Assembly (NCBI GenBank): GCA_011037195.1
Contig: JAAEAF010002339.1
Coordinates: 50,411 to 114,410, forward strand
Origin: Triatoma infestans
Taxonomy: Eukaryota > Arthropoda > Insecta > Hemiptera > Reduviidae
Length of the DNA stretch: 64,000 nucleotides
Direction of reading: 5' to 3'
Made by a program: the position numbers and the translations under genes. The notes under the pieces were generated by a model that saw only the letters and a program-made list of their open reading frames with translations, was not told the origin of the DNA and made no database searches. Every line of letters begins with the position of its first letter. Within the stretch, counting starts at the first letter, position 1. Below, piece by piece: positions 1-12,192 of this stretch.

Positions 1-1
1 C

Positions 2-53
2 AATGTACATTTTGGCGGCAATGGAGACTTCAGCTCCATCCATGAATGTACAG
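2..53. repeat. Imperfect palindrome
   Basis: The outer arms TGTACATT and AATGTACA and the inner arms ATGGAG and CTCCAT can pair into one long interrupted hairpin. It may be the end of a foldback element cut by the window edge. Nothing else supports a function. Confidence 0.4.
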
Positions 54-104
54 AAAGACTAAGGTGAGACACGAACAATCGCACAGCAGTCACAAAACCT
101 TGTC

Positions 105-470
105 AAATATAAACTAAAAAAATTTGTTGTGAAACACTTACACACCTTTCTCTTACCGCAGTGCCACACAGATTTAAGTGCCAAATTTTCTTCAAACTCA
201 TAATTTTGTTAATGAATGTTTGCCTGCCTTCAATTTTATATCAATCGGAGAATTTAAACTTATTAAAAAATGTCATACACTTCCCCTCCCCCCCACTAAA
301 CCTCTTTTAATGAACTTTCTCGGAAAAAAGTTTAAAACAATAGTGATAGGTCTCTGCATTCATAGTTAGTGTGACAAATCTAATGACGTACGTCGGCGAT
401 TTTCTGGATAAAATTGTAGAAAACTGAAATAACTTCAGTAAAAACGCACTTCCTGCTGTAATAAATAAAA
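105..470 (-). repeat. Dispersed repeat R, degraded copy
   Basis: This stretch begins with the terminal block seen in other copies (a GTGTAAG-type hairpin followed by CTTTCTCTTAC) and ends with the complement of GGAAGTGCGTTTTTACTGAA. Both blocks recur in the copies at 15608-16130, 17612-17865, 38787-39750 and 52858-53745. It is on the minus strand relative to those in which CACCGG comes first. No coding capacity is seen. Confidence 0.5.
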
Positions 471-2394
471 GGTAATACTTGTAACGATAGCAGACAACAT
501 TAGTAATAGTAATGATGGAAAATAAATAAATAAATTAGAAGCACAGTGATAGTGAATAAGAATAAAGTGCGAAAAAGTTTCATAAGTATAAAAAGAAAAA
601 GTAAAAGAATACAATTAATAATATAATGGATCAAATATGAGCAATGTATCGATTTATAACGATTAATCGTAAAAGGAAACCATAGTAGTTGTGATTATAG
701 GAATGGCGGGATATCAGCCATAATTGTCCTAACAAACTCACTTTTATTATGCAGCCATGACTTATGTCGAAATAATTACTGCATAATTGAATTAAATTTT
801 GTATTCAAAATCTTTATTTCTTGTTTTGATGAACCAAAAATATGAATAATAAGGCTTATAAACAATTTTTCCAAATGGACGCAATTAAATCAATAACTAG
901 TATCCATGTTTCTGTAAAGGAAGTAATAGAGACCAAACAGGTGATCTGGACAACACAGAGATTATTTGTAGAGGATCTACAATAGACTTCAGTGTAGGTC
1001 GCTTTGGAACGAGGCTCGTCTCCCCTTTATTAAACAATCGCTCAATACAGTACGATCTTATAACCTGCTACTAATAAGCAGAGTTCTATGCTATGTGTTG
1101 TTAAAAGAACTATATAGATAAATATTTTTTAAGTAATAATATTCGGTTATCTGATTTTATAAATACTAATTTTTACTGTAACTTTATACTGTTTAATAGT
1201 ATATTTTTAGACAATGTAAATTCAAATCCATTGGTATGGCTACAGTGAAGATATGTCCAAGTGTTAGTTAGAAAGCGGCTGGGGCTAAACACAATCTTCT
1301 ATCTGTTCGATAGAACTCTACCAATGCAACTCTCTAATAAAGCTGATCACACACATATTCCCTATCGATGTCTTTCATATATCGATACAGGCATAAATTA
1401 GGCAGTTGTGTTTTATTTACTATAAAAATGCTATTAACCAAGTGGTGATAAGTTATCTCTAATCTGTTATTACTGATACATAACAAAACTAACAATAATG
1501 TGTTTATCGAGAGAAAACTGACCGGAGGCTGAAATATGATTTTATCCATCTTAGCAAGCTTCATTTTTTTAGTTATGGCCGGTCTCGGATTTTCGTCCAT
1601 CGTCGAAGTAAGCCTATCAGTAGAGTTATAAGTTACAATCTCCCTCATGCAATCAACCAGTGTGGTGCGTGAGAGAAACATTAAGTTGAAGACAGCTCTC
1701 TACACGTATTGATTGATAGCCTTACTCTGATCTGACAATGGATGGAATCCGAAACCGGACAGAACCACAAAAATGAAACAGGCTTTGACGGGTAAAATCA
1801 TAGATGTTATCCAGCATTGAGGACCCAATTATATGTTCAATTAGCAACAATGTTTAATAAAAACCTAGCCCACCAGCAAGTAGTGTTGTGAATAGCATAT
1901 AATTGTTACAGTGTGCAGTGCTGTTAGTTTGTGAATATATAATTTATCATTACCGGAATGAGCTCATCCCCTGCATCCTGTTGCACATATCTCCTTGTAA
2001 TGTGTCAGTGTGCAGTCCGTATACACAGATAAAGTGGGTTTAGTGTTCATTTTAAGCGGGAACATAACGAGATCATTTCCTTAATCTCTAGTTTCCTTAA
2101 TACCTAGTTCTCCTTAATTACTTAATAACCAATTAACTTTCAGATGTACAACAGGACACCATTGTTAAATTTATAATTTTTAACAAAAGTAAAATATCCA
2201 AATATCTGGTAAAATTAATTAGTAACAGAATCTTTAAAGGTGACCAGTTAATCTCGAACATTTTAAAAAAAGAAATCAGAACCGACTTTAAACATCTACT
2301 TTCGCTTACAGCTGCAAGAGAATCACTTAAAATATGATTTTTCCCTAGAACTATGTGTATGTGTTGTGGTCTCCTCAAGAAGAAATGATGTCAT
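471..2394. other. AT-rich DNA without recognisable gene
   Basis: Only short ORFs are present. The longest is 115 codons on the minus strand at 1334-1681 and shows no family motif or biased composition that would mark it as coding. I see no RNA gene or complete mobile element. Confidence 0.5.
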
Positions 2395-2397
2395 GTG

Positions 2398-2800
2398 TTT
2401 AAAAGGAAGTATTGCGATCGCGTCCAATTTTCGAAATTAAACATTCACAAAATATATATGTTTCGAAGTCCTCTGAGTACGAAACAAATGTTTTTAGCGA
2501 ATAGTAGTACGTACAGAATATCGCAAAAACGAAAAATCGAGAAAGCTAAGATTCGATAATCTGATTAAATACCAGCGTCGCATCATGCTAGGTTTAGTGA
2601 AAATACGTCATGTGGAAGTACAAGTTTACCGAAAAGTTTTTTCCTTAATTTTCTAGGATTTTTTCGAAAACAGCTGCAACGATTTTCTTTAAATTTAATC
2701 ATTACTACATGCGTATAGGCTTGTAACTAGAAGGATTGATTTTTTGAGTGGTTCTGAGGGACTACAGTCCTTAATAATGTTAAGTGAGAAGTCCCACAAC
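2398..2800 (+). repeat. Dispersed repeat R, copy B
   Basis: It starts with AAAAGGAAGTATTGCGATCG, matching the 5' block at 9614, and continues with the family's AATTTTCG, CTCTGAGTA and CAACGATTTTCTTTAAA blocks. It ends near AGTGAGAAGTC, the counterpart of the AGAGAAAGTC terminus. Substitutions and small gaps are frequent, so it is an old copy. Confidence 0.55.
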
Positions 2801-5800
2801 AAATTTTTACTTTCTCTTACTTATTATGCAGGTCTTTCTTTTTCGATCTTCCTTTTTCTGGAAATCCTATTTTTGTTTCCAATGGGACTGGAGAAAATTA
2901 CTGTTTTCATTATCAACATTCTCAGCTGCAGCCCCATAGTATTTTAAGTTATTTAATCATATTATTTATTGGTTATAAATGAAAAAAGTTGCAGGATTTA
3001 TACGAATAAATAAAGGGATGTAAATAAATCTTTCTAGTGCAATTAGAAGCAAAAACAAAATAAAGTTGGAAACCGTTAAAAAGTTGTTTAAGTCAGAAGA
3101 ATTATAAATTAATGAATGCGATGAATGTTTCTCATAATCATGATTACTGTATAAACCAACACTTTTATTAACTTTATATTTGATTCATTATTATATAAAA
3201 CTTTCCCTGTTTTCATAATTATCTTGCATTTCATAATAAAAATTTAACCTAAAACTGTTGCGCTTTTAAGCACTGTGGGCAACTGGTATCCAGACAACAC
3301 AATGTGTGCCAGCACCCTTAGCATTTAAAAGATCTCTATAGAATGTGCAGTGTTGTCTTTAAAAACATTGTTCATTCTTTTCAATTCCTATTTCATGACT
3401 CAAAAGAAAGAAATAGTTTTTTTTCGTTTAATCAAAAAGAGAAATAACCTTATTTCATGAAAACAATGTTAGAGATTCTCTTAGGAAAACTAATTATCAT
3501 TTTAAGTGAAACACTTTCAGTAAATATGAATTAATAAACCTCTTGTTATAACAAAGTTTTAATAGGCCTAGTTTTACTTTTAGTCTGCGCTTATACACAA
3601 CCACTCAACACCAGCAATGAGGCTTTCACTTTGTTTTGACGACGGCAAGTTCGTATAATAGTAAAAGGCATTGTGTTCAGAAGAGAGGACTAGTTCCGCT
3701 GTCGGTTTAGATCACGAGCGTCTTTTTCATGGTGTTAGTTCATCGTTGGTCTCTTCTACAGCGCTCTCTACTACAATAAATCCTCGCACAATTATTAACT
3801 AACCAGAAGTTGTGTACTTCTGTTTGCTCATCTAATTAAAACCGCTATGCTTTAAGTATCAATAAGAATATTGATTATACGTATTATCTAATCTTATACA
3901 TTAATCAAGGTCTTCATTTAAGAGTTTCAGCCATAAGCCTTCCATTCGGATCTTCAATATTTGCTCGCATTCACTCCCTGCTCATTAATGAATATTAAGA
4001 ATAAACCATCTATACTAGTTCCTAGTTTTTCTAGGAATCATTTAACTAGATTCGGGTCAAGATTTCAATTGTCCTTCAATTTCTATCCAAAAAATGAAAC
4101 TTCTGTTATACAAATCTTGTATAAACATTTCCTGCGCTCACTTTCACCTCTTAATAGGTCTTTGAGAAGTAACTTCTTGTGCCTTTGTTCTACAACACCG
4201 CTCCAGTTGAGCATAAAACTGATACCTTATTTTACGTGTAATTTTTTAAAAATTGCATGGTTTCTTCCCAACGGACTAGATGTTGGGAATGCCATTTCGT
4301 CATCCAGACGTGTTTGCATGGTTTCTCCTTCTATCTGGAGATAGTGATTCCCAATATGTTATGTTGTTCGATGCTCCCAAAGAATTCAATAAAGAATCTT
4401 CTAGATGGGAAATTAATGGATCCTTTGTTAACTCTTAAGGCATTGAGTTGGAAAAGATAAAAAGATATAGGAGAGATGCTCGGACATGTCACATGGAGCA
4501 TGAGACATCAGGAAAAATTCGTTATCTAATTTGAAACCATTTAGCCCCCCTCTTAAGATGTCCTTGAGGGAAACAAAGTTTTAATTCAATGCCCCACTTC
4601 CAGAGGGGAGTTTGAGATTATATTATGATTTAAATTTCATTTCAAAATAATGAGGCGAAAAAAGTCAATAATTTTTACTCGGAGACAGTGTGTTATAAAA
4701 GGAAAAAGGTTTGTATCTGTAGTAGGTAATTAATGCTGTTTAATCGAATTAGAAAATATCTTTATTAAGGGAATAGTTTGGATGTCGTCACTATTATACA
4801 TAGTGGCCGGTGTATGTCAAACTATTTGTGAAATATTTCATTCAAAATTCATAACTCAAACATTCCAACATTGTTCTTCTCATTCAACAAACCGTAACCA
4901 TGGATTCACGGCTGCTATTATAATAATTTATACTAGCTAGTTTTGTAACTTTAAAATTCAAGATAATTACATCTTACTTTAACATAGATTTAAAACGCGC
5001 CTATGAAATATTTATCTACTATGAAATAATCAAATTTTAGAAAATTCAATAAATTTGTTCAGAATCGGAACTTTTGCAATTATTTGCAGTAGCCCTGAAG
5101 ATTATAGAAATGGTAAGAGGAACAGTAACCACTTCCTCTATGGCGTCCTTGGGAGTCTTCCAGTCTCAAGGCAACACCTTCTGGAGTCTGCAGAGATGAG
5201 CATGTATGCAAATTCTTAGGCAAACGCTCATCATCACGAGCACACAGATGTGTAAATTTCTACAAATTACAGACAATTACAAAAAGTTACAGATTCAGAT
5301 ACAAAGAGAGTCCCAGTATATAATCCAAAAAGCAGAGGACTTGTCATATTAACCATACACTTAGATCTTTTCCGAACGATAGCGGAACTCAATATAATTA
5401 TTGTTTAAGACGCTTTAAAAGAAAACTTATCTTCTAAACTCTCTTCATATCTACACACGATAGACCAAATTCAATGCGAATATTGCGGTTCATTTTCCAC
5501 ATCTCATCTACTATGGCTTCTGACTGTGTGACTGAGTTTGTAGAATATGTAGTAAAATGCAGTTGGCACTGGTGAGATGTGTATGATAGTGTGCTAGAGT
5601 TTGTCTGTGTGGGTAAAGTAAACTAACAGAAAAGAGGTGTTTTTACAGTGTATGGGGCAAATACGGCAGGATAAGAAAACGGTCAGCATGCTCCGCTCCA
5701 GCTTGTGGAATACCAGTATTTCCAGAGATTCATAGAGAGGGATTTTGTCTTCTTTTATTGCATTTATTTATTGAGACCAAATCAGGGCAATGTCGACAAA

Positions 5801-5934
5801 TCAAGTGTACAATATGAAGCCTGTAGAAACAGAGACTTAATGGAAACAAGAACTGGTCGATAAAAGAATAATAAATATACTGAAAGAAATGGATAAAGAA
5901 AAGAAATAACCAGGAACCGGTAAAAAGGAAGATA
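2801..5934. other. Non-coding stretch, no gene seen
   Basis: The stretch is AT-rich. A 127-codon ORF at 3961-4344 and an overlapping one at 4257-4460 carry no motif I recognise. A weak hint of a LINE tail (a GHV-like peptide) near 4470-4500 is too short to call. Confidence 0.4.
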
Positions 5935-6131
5935 AGTGGAATGGGCATGTTTGCCGAATGACCCACACAGATGGCCTGAGAAAGTCGGAATTGGTTCACT
6001 TCTCCCTGGGAGAAGAAAAAGAGGAAGACAGATCGGCCTTGGGAAGAGAAAATTGAGGAGGAAATGGTGGAAAGAGGCGTGAGACTAACGGAGCTCTGGA
6101 GAGAACAGTTGATTTGTGACATACTCTCCAT
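5935..6131 (+). pseudogene. LINE reverse transcriptase C-terminal scrap
   Basis: Read across frames on the plus strand, the DNA gives the usual end of an RTE/BovB-like LINE ORF: a WNGHVCRM-type block (the common form is W.GHV.RM), then a basic R-K-R-G-R-P-like block, then acidic EEEMVERG and the final LTELWREQL. At least two frame changes separate these blocks, so it is a dead fragment of about 200 bp. The minus-strand ORF across it is a shadow. Clade assignment is tentative. Confidence 0.5.
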
Positions 6132-8930
6132 CTAGAGAAACGCTGTAAAAGTAAGTGTTGCTTCTGAATGACCGAATCTTACCCAAATGAAAAAAAAAAA
6201 AAATTCAATATTTTCCTAGAAATATTCCATAAAATCCAATTTTATAAATCGATGTTAATACGAATTAACGAAATGATGCGAGAAATAATGAAAAACTGCA
6301 AGCAGCCGGTTGGGTCCTGGACACCTAGATTTACCTTAGTTTAGAGGAAGGATTTGATGCAAGCGAATGAAATTTTCGAAATTGAATTTTCGCCGAAGTA
6401 TTGAATACGAAATACGTGTGAATTTAAGCAACAGTGAGCTATAGCGAGTTCGCGGAAGTCGGTGAGCCCTTTGTTAAATTTCTAAACCTTGTTTTTCATT
6501 GTTCTTCTTGTTTGAAAAAAAAGTGAATTATATTAGGCGACAAACATATGGTAACTAAAAAAAATTAGTTTATTGTGCTTTGTATAGATTAGCTGGAATT
6601 ATAGCTTAGGCACTGCAACGACGAATTGACATACGAGTATTATACAAGCTGAATAAATAAGTATAAGCAAATAAACGTTTTTGTGTGAAATACGGCTTTT
6701 GTATTGCATGATGATGCGAGTCCTTCGTTAAAATTTTCATAACTCCCCACTGAATAATGTTCCGCTGCTGTCTGAATTGGCAGAGTGTTGGTTGTGGGTG
6801 TGTGTGTATATAAGCGTGTCTATGACTGCGCGTGGGTGCGTATAAACTAAATACCTAAAAAACGAAAATCACTGCAGCCTCGAACTTTATATTCTTGCAA
6901 CGGTTTGCTGACAGCATATCTTGCCTGTAACAAAAATCATGGCGATCCGCCCCACTGCAACGTCATCCGCCACGTCTTATGAGTAAACGCATCTCACTAA
7001 GCCGAGCTATGAGAGATCAAGATCCATCCATCTCAAATCCTACAGGATCTGGAAGGAGAAGTAGGAGCAGTTCTCAGCAAATATGTAATAAGGGCTAGTG
7101 GGAGTCTACAATTTAGTCTTGTACACACAGTCTTCAAGAAAACATCACCATCACCAACACTCTGCCCAGTTCAGTCTGCAACGCTTCTACCATCTATAGA
7201 GTAATAATGTAAGAGCAAGAACTGCTGTAACAGAAAGTCGTAAGTGTTTTATATCAGATTTTTCTAAATGCTGTTTTGGTTTTATTATTGATTATCCAAG
7301 AGTAATTTGCTCAACAACTTGTATGCAGCAGAAAATAATTTTATTAAACAGTTGTGAAAATTTATATACAATGTTAGTCATTGGGAAACTGGGTATCCGA
7401 AAGGAAAATTCTAGTAAGTTGACTCCAGTGTACAACACATAGTACAAATCGCAGTTTAAATCTAATGTAGTATTTAGGAGGGCCACAAATCTAGTTGGGT
7501 GGCTATGTGGGAGAAGCAGGAAGTGTATTTGAGTTTGGTATCACCAACACTGTCCAGTTGGGAGCGTGCCTAGAAGAACAGTGTTGGAACTCTCATGAGT
7601 AGTCTAGGGTAGTTGCAAAATGTTGGCTTACACAAGAAATGGGCTTAAACATATCCCAGATCACGTAGTATCCAGTAAAGTGAACTAGTAATGCAATAAT
7701 ATCATACAGTGGGCTGGCAATGTGTAGTTTGTGTGAGGACGAGGTGTGTAGTGGTTGGCGAGTTCTGTTGGGGCCAGTACTTTCTCCAGCAGCTTGATCA
7801 GGGTGTCACCCCTCTTCCACCAGTCCACCCTTCGCCATCACCCCCTGCTAGTTTGAAAAGGGCCAAGTTTCTTCCAGAGGATGAAATCCAGCAACACTTT
7901 TAATTTCTCTCCATTGATACTTCAGTGGGTTCCTTCAACTTTTCTCCGCCCTATAAAAACCTTTTTCACTTTAATTTTAACATCATCGACGCCTTACTCT
8001 TCCCTTGTACTAATACCATCCAGGCACACGCAGAATCTTCTGCTCAACTTCCCACTCCACAAAAACTTTTGTAAACCCCCCTTTTGCTCTATAGTAGCCC
8101 TCTCTTCCCCTCCCTTATGCTGTTGAAGTAAAACCTTGATTGATTCCTTTTTTTTTTTTTTTATTTAGTTGGTTCGCCTGGCACGGCCGAAGAAAAGAAG
8201 GTAATTATGCCAGGAGACGGCAGGGAGTTGAACTTGCTTTTCTTGTCTATTACTTTTCCCACCATGGCGATGTCATCTTACCATGGCCTTTGAGATTGAA
8301 AATTAAATGAATCTTTGTGTTTGAGCGTTGAGAAAGCAACCCTTATTTCTCCTTTAGCAGTTCATTCACTCAAACATTTCTCCAAGTCCCTCTCCGCAGT
8401 TTTACACAAAATTCAAACTCTGTTGCTCTGTCTCTCTCTTTTATTCTCTCTCAGTTCATCTACTTCATCTCTTGCTAAATGACCCATTTTGTTTCGCGCA
8501 CAGTTCGCACAGAGGGCAGTGACGCTCCTATAACTGTGCACCAGCTGCCCTGGTCTATTTTACCCTAAAACGTTTCTTCTCACACTGAGAAAGAAAATGT
8601 ATTCTATAAAGATGCACGAAATTTCATTATAATAGAGAGAAGTTAGTAATTGTTGTTTTCAATTCTTTTCTCTTTATTTTATTTTTGTGCTTCTTTAAAC
8701 GTAATTAAATTTGTAAAATTATCTTGTCTCTTCATTGAAAACTTAAAAGATCTGATACGAAATAATCAAATTCAAATTAAACACCAACCAATTACACAGA
8801 TCACGCATGTGTGTTTGGTGGCTTATGAAAAACTGCTTGCTGGAACAAAAACGTGCACTGATCTAGGTAAATCTTATTTATTACTTACTTAACATTGGAC
8901 AATTTTCATCAAAATGTTTCCTGAAAAATT
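6132..8930. other. Non-coding stretch, no gene seen
   Basis: Short ORFs only. A pyrimidine-rich patch lies at about 7800-8120, a T run at 8149-8162 and a less AT-rich patch at 8165-8330. No protein family, tRNA or complete element was recognised. Confidence 0.4.
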
Positions 8931-8934
8931 AAAA

Positions 8935-8985
8935 AAATTCAATACTTCCTCTTACTAAGTGTAAGAGAAAGTAAAAACTGTGTTT
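8935..8985. repeat. Terminal hairpin of repeat R
   Basis: CTTCCTCTTACT followed by AGTGTAAGAGAAAGT forms the short inverted repeat found at one end of repeat R copies, as at 38787 and 47630. The rest of the copy is not clear here. Confidence 0.4.
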
Positions 8986-9584
8986 TAAATAGTTCAAATA
9001 TCAGCTTAGTTTCTAATATTTGAGTTGCACACAGCACTATTGCAAATTGGTATGCACGCCTGTGATAGTAACCTACTCTCTGATAACCTTCACCAATAAT
9101 TTACATATGACATCTATCAGCAAGCGGCAGCAGATCAATTTCATTGCAGGATACACCAAGCAATTCCTGAACCAGTGAATTGATGAAAGGTAGGAACTAG
9201 CTTTACTAATTAATTAGAAAAAATATAGAAAGAATAAATGTACGTGAGTTTGGTGCTATGTGAGGCTTTCCCCACTGAGAAGAAGTGCTTTTCCTTGCTA
9301 GTTTTCCCCTTTGAATTCTTTAGCAGTAGCAGAAGAAGAAGATGAAATTTATGAGTGCGATTTTTCCACATCTTGAAAATATAATTCCTTAAACTTCTTT
9401 GGGTTATTGCTAACAGTGTATGGCCCTCTTGTATCTTCAGCTTTTGAAGGGAGAAAAAACAATTTGTAGAATAGTGTTTCGTTTGTTATCCATACAACAT
9501 GGCGATCAAGTAAAATCAATGGTGCATCAAAATTAAAAAAATATATATATATTCAAAATTTTTCAAAGATATAAAGAATAGGAA

Positions 9585-9662
9585 CATGTTTTACTTTCAC
9601 TTAATCCTAGTAAAAGGAAGTATTGCGATCGTGCTAGATTTTGGAAATTGAATTTTCACCGG
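9585..9662 (+). repeat. Dispersed repeat R, left part, cut by the provirus
   Basis: This is the 5' part of a repeat R copy, up to TTTTCACCGG. The same copy resumes at 15608 with CCGGAAATACTTG, so the retrovirus integrated at CCGG inside it. The uninterrupted order CACCGGAAATA.. is seen at 38860. Confidence 0.75.
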
Positions 9663-9932
9663 AGTTATATCATAGGAAAAGCTAACGTAGCACCAAAACG
9701 CCTACGCACTTAATCCAAGATAACAACCATCATATATACAGTAGCAACAAGCCCTCTACTGTTCAGTCAGCCAAGCCAGTCTGCCAAGTTAGTCCGCCGG
9801 AAGTAGTTTAGTGATCTATATTTTGTTAGTGAGTTTAAAGTTAAGTATCACATTGTTATTATTTGTACCATTAATAAATAAATAAAGTGTTCATTTTTTA
9901 AAAAACACTTTTGTGGTCCAAATAATATAACT
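9663..9932 (+). repeat. 5' LTR of the errantivirus-like element
   Basis: It is 270 bp long, starts AGTTATATC and ends ATAACT, and is about 97-98% identical by eye to the 3' LTR at 15336-15607. There is no TATA box. TCAGTC at 9763-9768 matches the insect initiator consensus used by TATA-less retroelements. AATAAA at 9873-9878 is the likely polyadenylation signal. Confidence 0.9.
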
Positions 9933-9952
9933 GGCGCCCGTGAACAAGGACT
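9932..9952 (+). promoter_or_regulatory. Primer binding site
   Basis: TGGCGCCCG directly follows (and by one base overlaps) the LTR end. These first nine bases are complementary to the 3' end of a tRNA-Lys type. The continuation matches animal tRNA-Lys only with a small insertion, so the exact primer is not settled. Confidence 0.7.
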
Positions 9953-11047
9953 CAAAAAACCTCAAAAAAAAATATAGTGTGTGCTTGACGTAGTGCTCCA
10001 AGGCAAAGGTAGACATCACTTCCGCTGCATCAAGGACTAACTTCAACCATCATCAAGGATCAAGGTTGGCTGGACTCACCCTAGCTTAAGTATCAATTAA
10101 GTTTATCTATTTTCATTCTTCCCTTTTAAAGTTTCCTAAGCCTCAAAATTTCTAGAATTTGAATTTTTGCCTTAAGAATTGTATCGTTTAGTAATTATTT
10201 TTTCTTTAGACATAAATACATAATAAATAGATAGGAAAAATTATAAAATTTAGGTGAATAAATAAATTAGAAAATTTTATTAAATTCAATTGTGCATGGT
10301 AAGAAACCGTCCCCGAACCAATAAATTAAAAACGAATAAAGTACGGGACCAATATCTGTGCATAAGTTGTATAAGATTGTGTCAAACAAGAAAAATAAAT
10401 AAGTAAAGTAATTAAATACAAATAAATAATATTAAAAAAGAAAAATTGTAAATTTGAAAAGAAAAAATATATATATACAAATAAGAAAATTTTATAAAAT
10501 TCAATAAGTGCATGGTAAGAAACCGTCCCCGAAACAATAAATTAAAAACGAATAAAGTACGGGACCAATAAATGTGCATAAGTTGAAAAATATAAGTGAA
10601 GTAATTAAATACAAATAAATAATATTAAAAAAGAAAAATTGTAAATTTGAAAAAAAAAAAATTATATATAAATACAAAGAAATAATAAGTAAATAAAGTC
10701 TAAAACTAAAGAGATATTGCCCTGCTTACACTTAATATTAAGAAAAGAAAAAATAATAATAAATAAATTTGTATATATTATAATATAATTAATTAAGCAT
10801 CCAGTAGTGTAGAACTTCTTATTAATATCTGCAAGTAAGAAAAAAAGGGAGATAAGATTATCTCAGCTACTTCTTTATATAATCGCACTTGTATTCATTC
10901 TACTTCCTTTTTATTTTAATCCAGTATATTTTATAAATTACATACTTATATACATATTTTATTTTTTTTTCAATCTTCACTTTCTAGCATATTTTATATA
11001 TTTTATTTATTTACAGTTTAACATTTGTGCTTTATATATACAAAATA
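9953..11047 (+). other. Untranslated leader of the provirus
   Basis: About 1.1 kb of A-rich leader without a long ORF. A unit of about 214 bp at 10270-10483 is repeated at 10484 to about 10690. Each unit carries the block GCATGGTAAGAAACCGTCCC, which contains a strong 5' splice-site match (GT at 10299 and 10515). A spliced env mRNA is the rule in errantiviruses, and these are the best donor candidates. That is inference from sequence only. Confidence 0.6.
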
Positions 11048-11627
11048 ATGTATCCCGCAGAAAAAGGAACAAACCCCCTATCACTCCTCTCCCAACAAAG
11101 TAGAACTCTAACCCCAGACGACGAACCCTCACTTTTAGAAAGACAAGACATTACACCTCAACATTCATCACAAAAACAACAAATTAGCCACCCTCTAAGG
11201 AGGGAAGATTACGATCACATCCCTTCATTTAGCGGCAATCCAGCAGAATTAATTTATTTTATTCAGACAGTAGAGAGCGTTCACGCCGTGACCTGTCAAC
11301 CCAACATTCGCGAACATGTCACTAACGAATACTTACTATTAAATAAAATAAAAGCAAAACTTGTAGGATCAGCCCAATCACTAATATTAACCAAACCCAT
11401 AAATTCAATTGAAGAATTGCTACAAATCCTTAGGAAAAACTTTGCTGATTCCAGATCATTTGAAGCATTAAAATCAGAAATTTATACCATGAAAGCTAAC
11501 TACAAGGAATCCCCCACAGAATATTTGAACAGATTAGAATCTGTTAGGCACCTCATCTATGCAAAATATGTCATCGATCAGATAGACGAATCCTCAATAC
11601 GTACATTAATATCTTATTTAGAAAAAG

Positions 11628-11724
11628 AAATTATACACCATTTTTACTCCACCATGCCGTGGCAACTAGGTTGAGAAATTATACTACCATTTTTACTCCA
11701 CCACGCCATGGCATTTGACCCTAA
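11628..11724 (+). repeat. 48-bp tandem duplication inside gag
   Basis: The block GAAATTATAC..CACCATTTTTACTCCACC..CC..TGGCA occurs twice in a row with a few differences. The first copy is followed by a TGA stop, the second leads back into the gag frame. This looks like the direct cause of the premature stop. Confidence 0.7.
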
Positions 11725-12185
11725 TACTCTTGAGGAACTAAGACAAATATTAAATACAAAATGCACATTTATTATAGACCAACTATAAAAAAAACCCCAA
11801 AACATGTATCCAAAGCCTTCTCCCTCTAATAATATTGCAAAACGTCCTAACCAATTTAATCCCTCACGAGGACTTACAATTACAACCCTAACTATCCTAA
11901 CCATAATTATGCCCCTTATACACCCTACAAAACTAACCATAATTATGCCCCTCAAACACCTTATAAACCTAACCAGCAAACACCACAATACTTTAAGCGA
12001 TCTCCTTCGCATTCTTACAATCAAACTCCCCCAAATCCTCAGAATTCCTATAAACCTCCTCAACAACAACAACCACAAAGACCAACAAACTTCAGACAAC
12101 CTAACAATGCCCCCCTTCACCTAATAGACGAAACCAAGGACGAACAGATAAAATGTCTAACAGAACGATTAGAAAAATTAGAGAA

Positions 12186-12192
12186 TTTTTTA
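12186..12192 (+). promoter_or_regulatory. Gag-pol -1 frameshift site
   Basis: TTTTTTA stands in the X-XXY-YYZ phase relative to the gag C-terminal frame (codons AAT TTT TTA). It lies 43 bases before the gag stop at 12235. The protease frame downstream is the -1 frame. This is the expected place and direction for errantivirus gag-pol frameshifting. A downstream pseudoknot was not folded. Confidence 0.65.

Noticed and set aside
1334..1681. Minus-strand ORF of 115 codons as a gene
   Set aside because: No motif, no plausible codon bias and no splice or promoter context.
3961..4460. Possible transposase piece (Cys-containing ORFs)
   Set aside because: A faint resemblance to a piggyBac-type Cys tail did not hold over more than a few residues.
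11644..12120. Minus-strand ORF of 158 codons over gag
   Set aside because: It is the complement of the Pro/Asn/Tyr-rich gag end and has no family motif.
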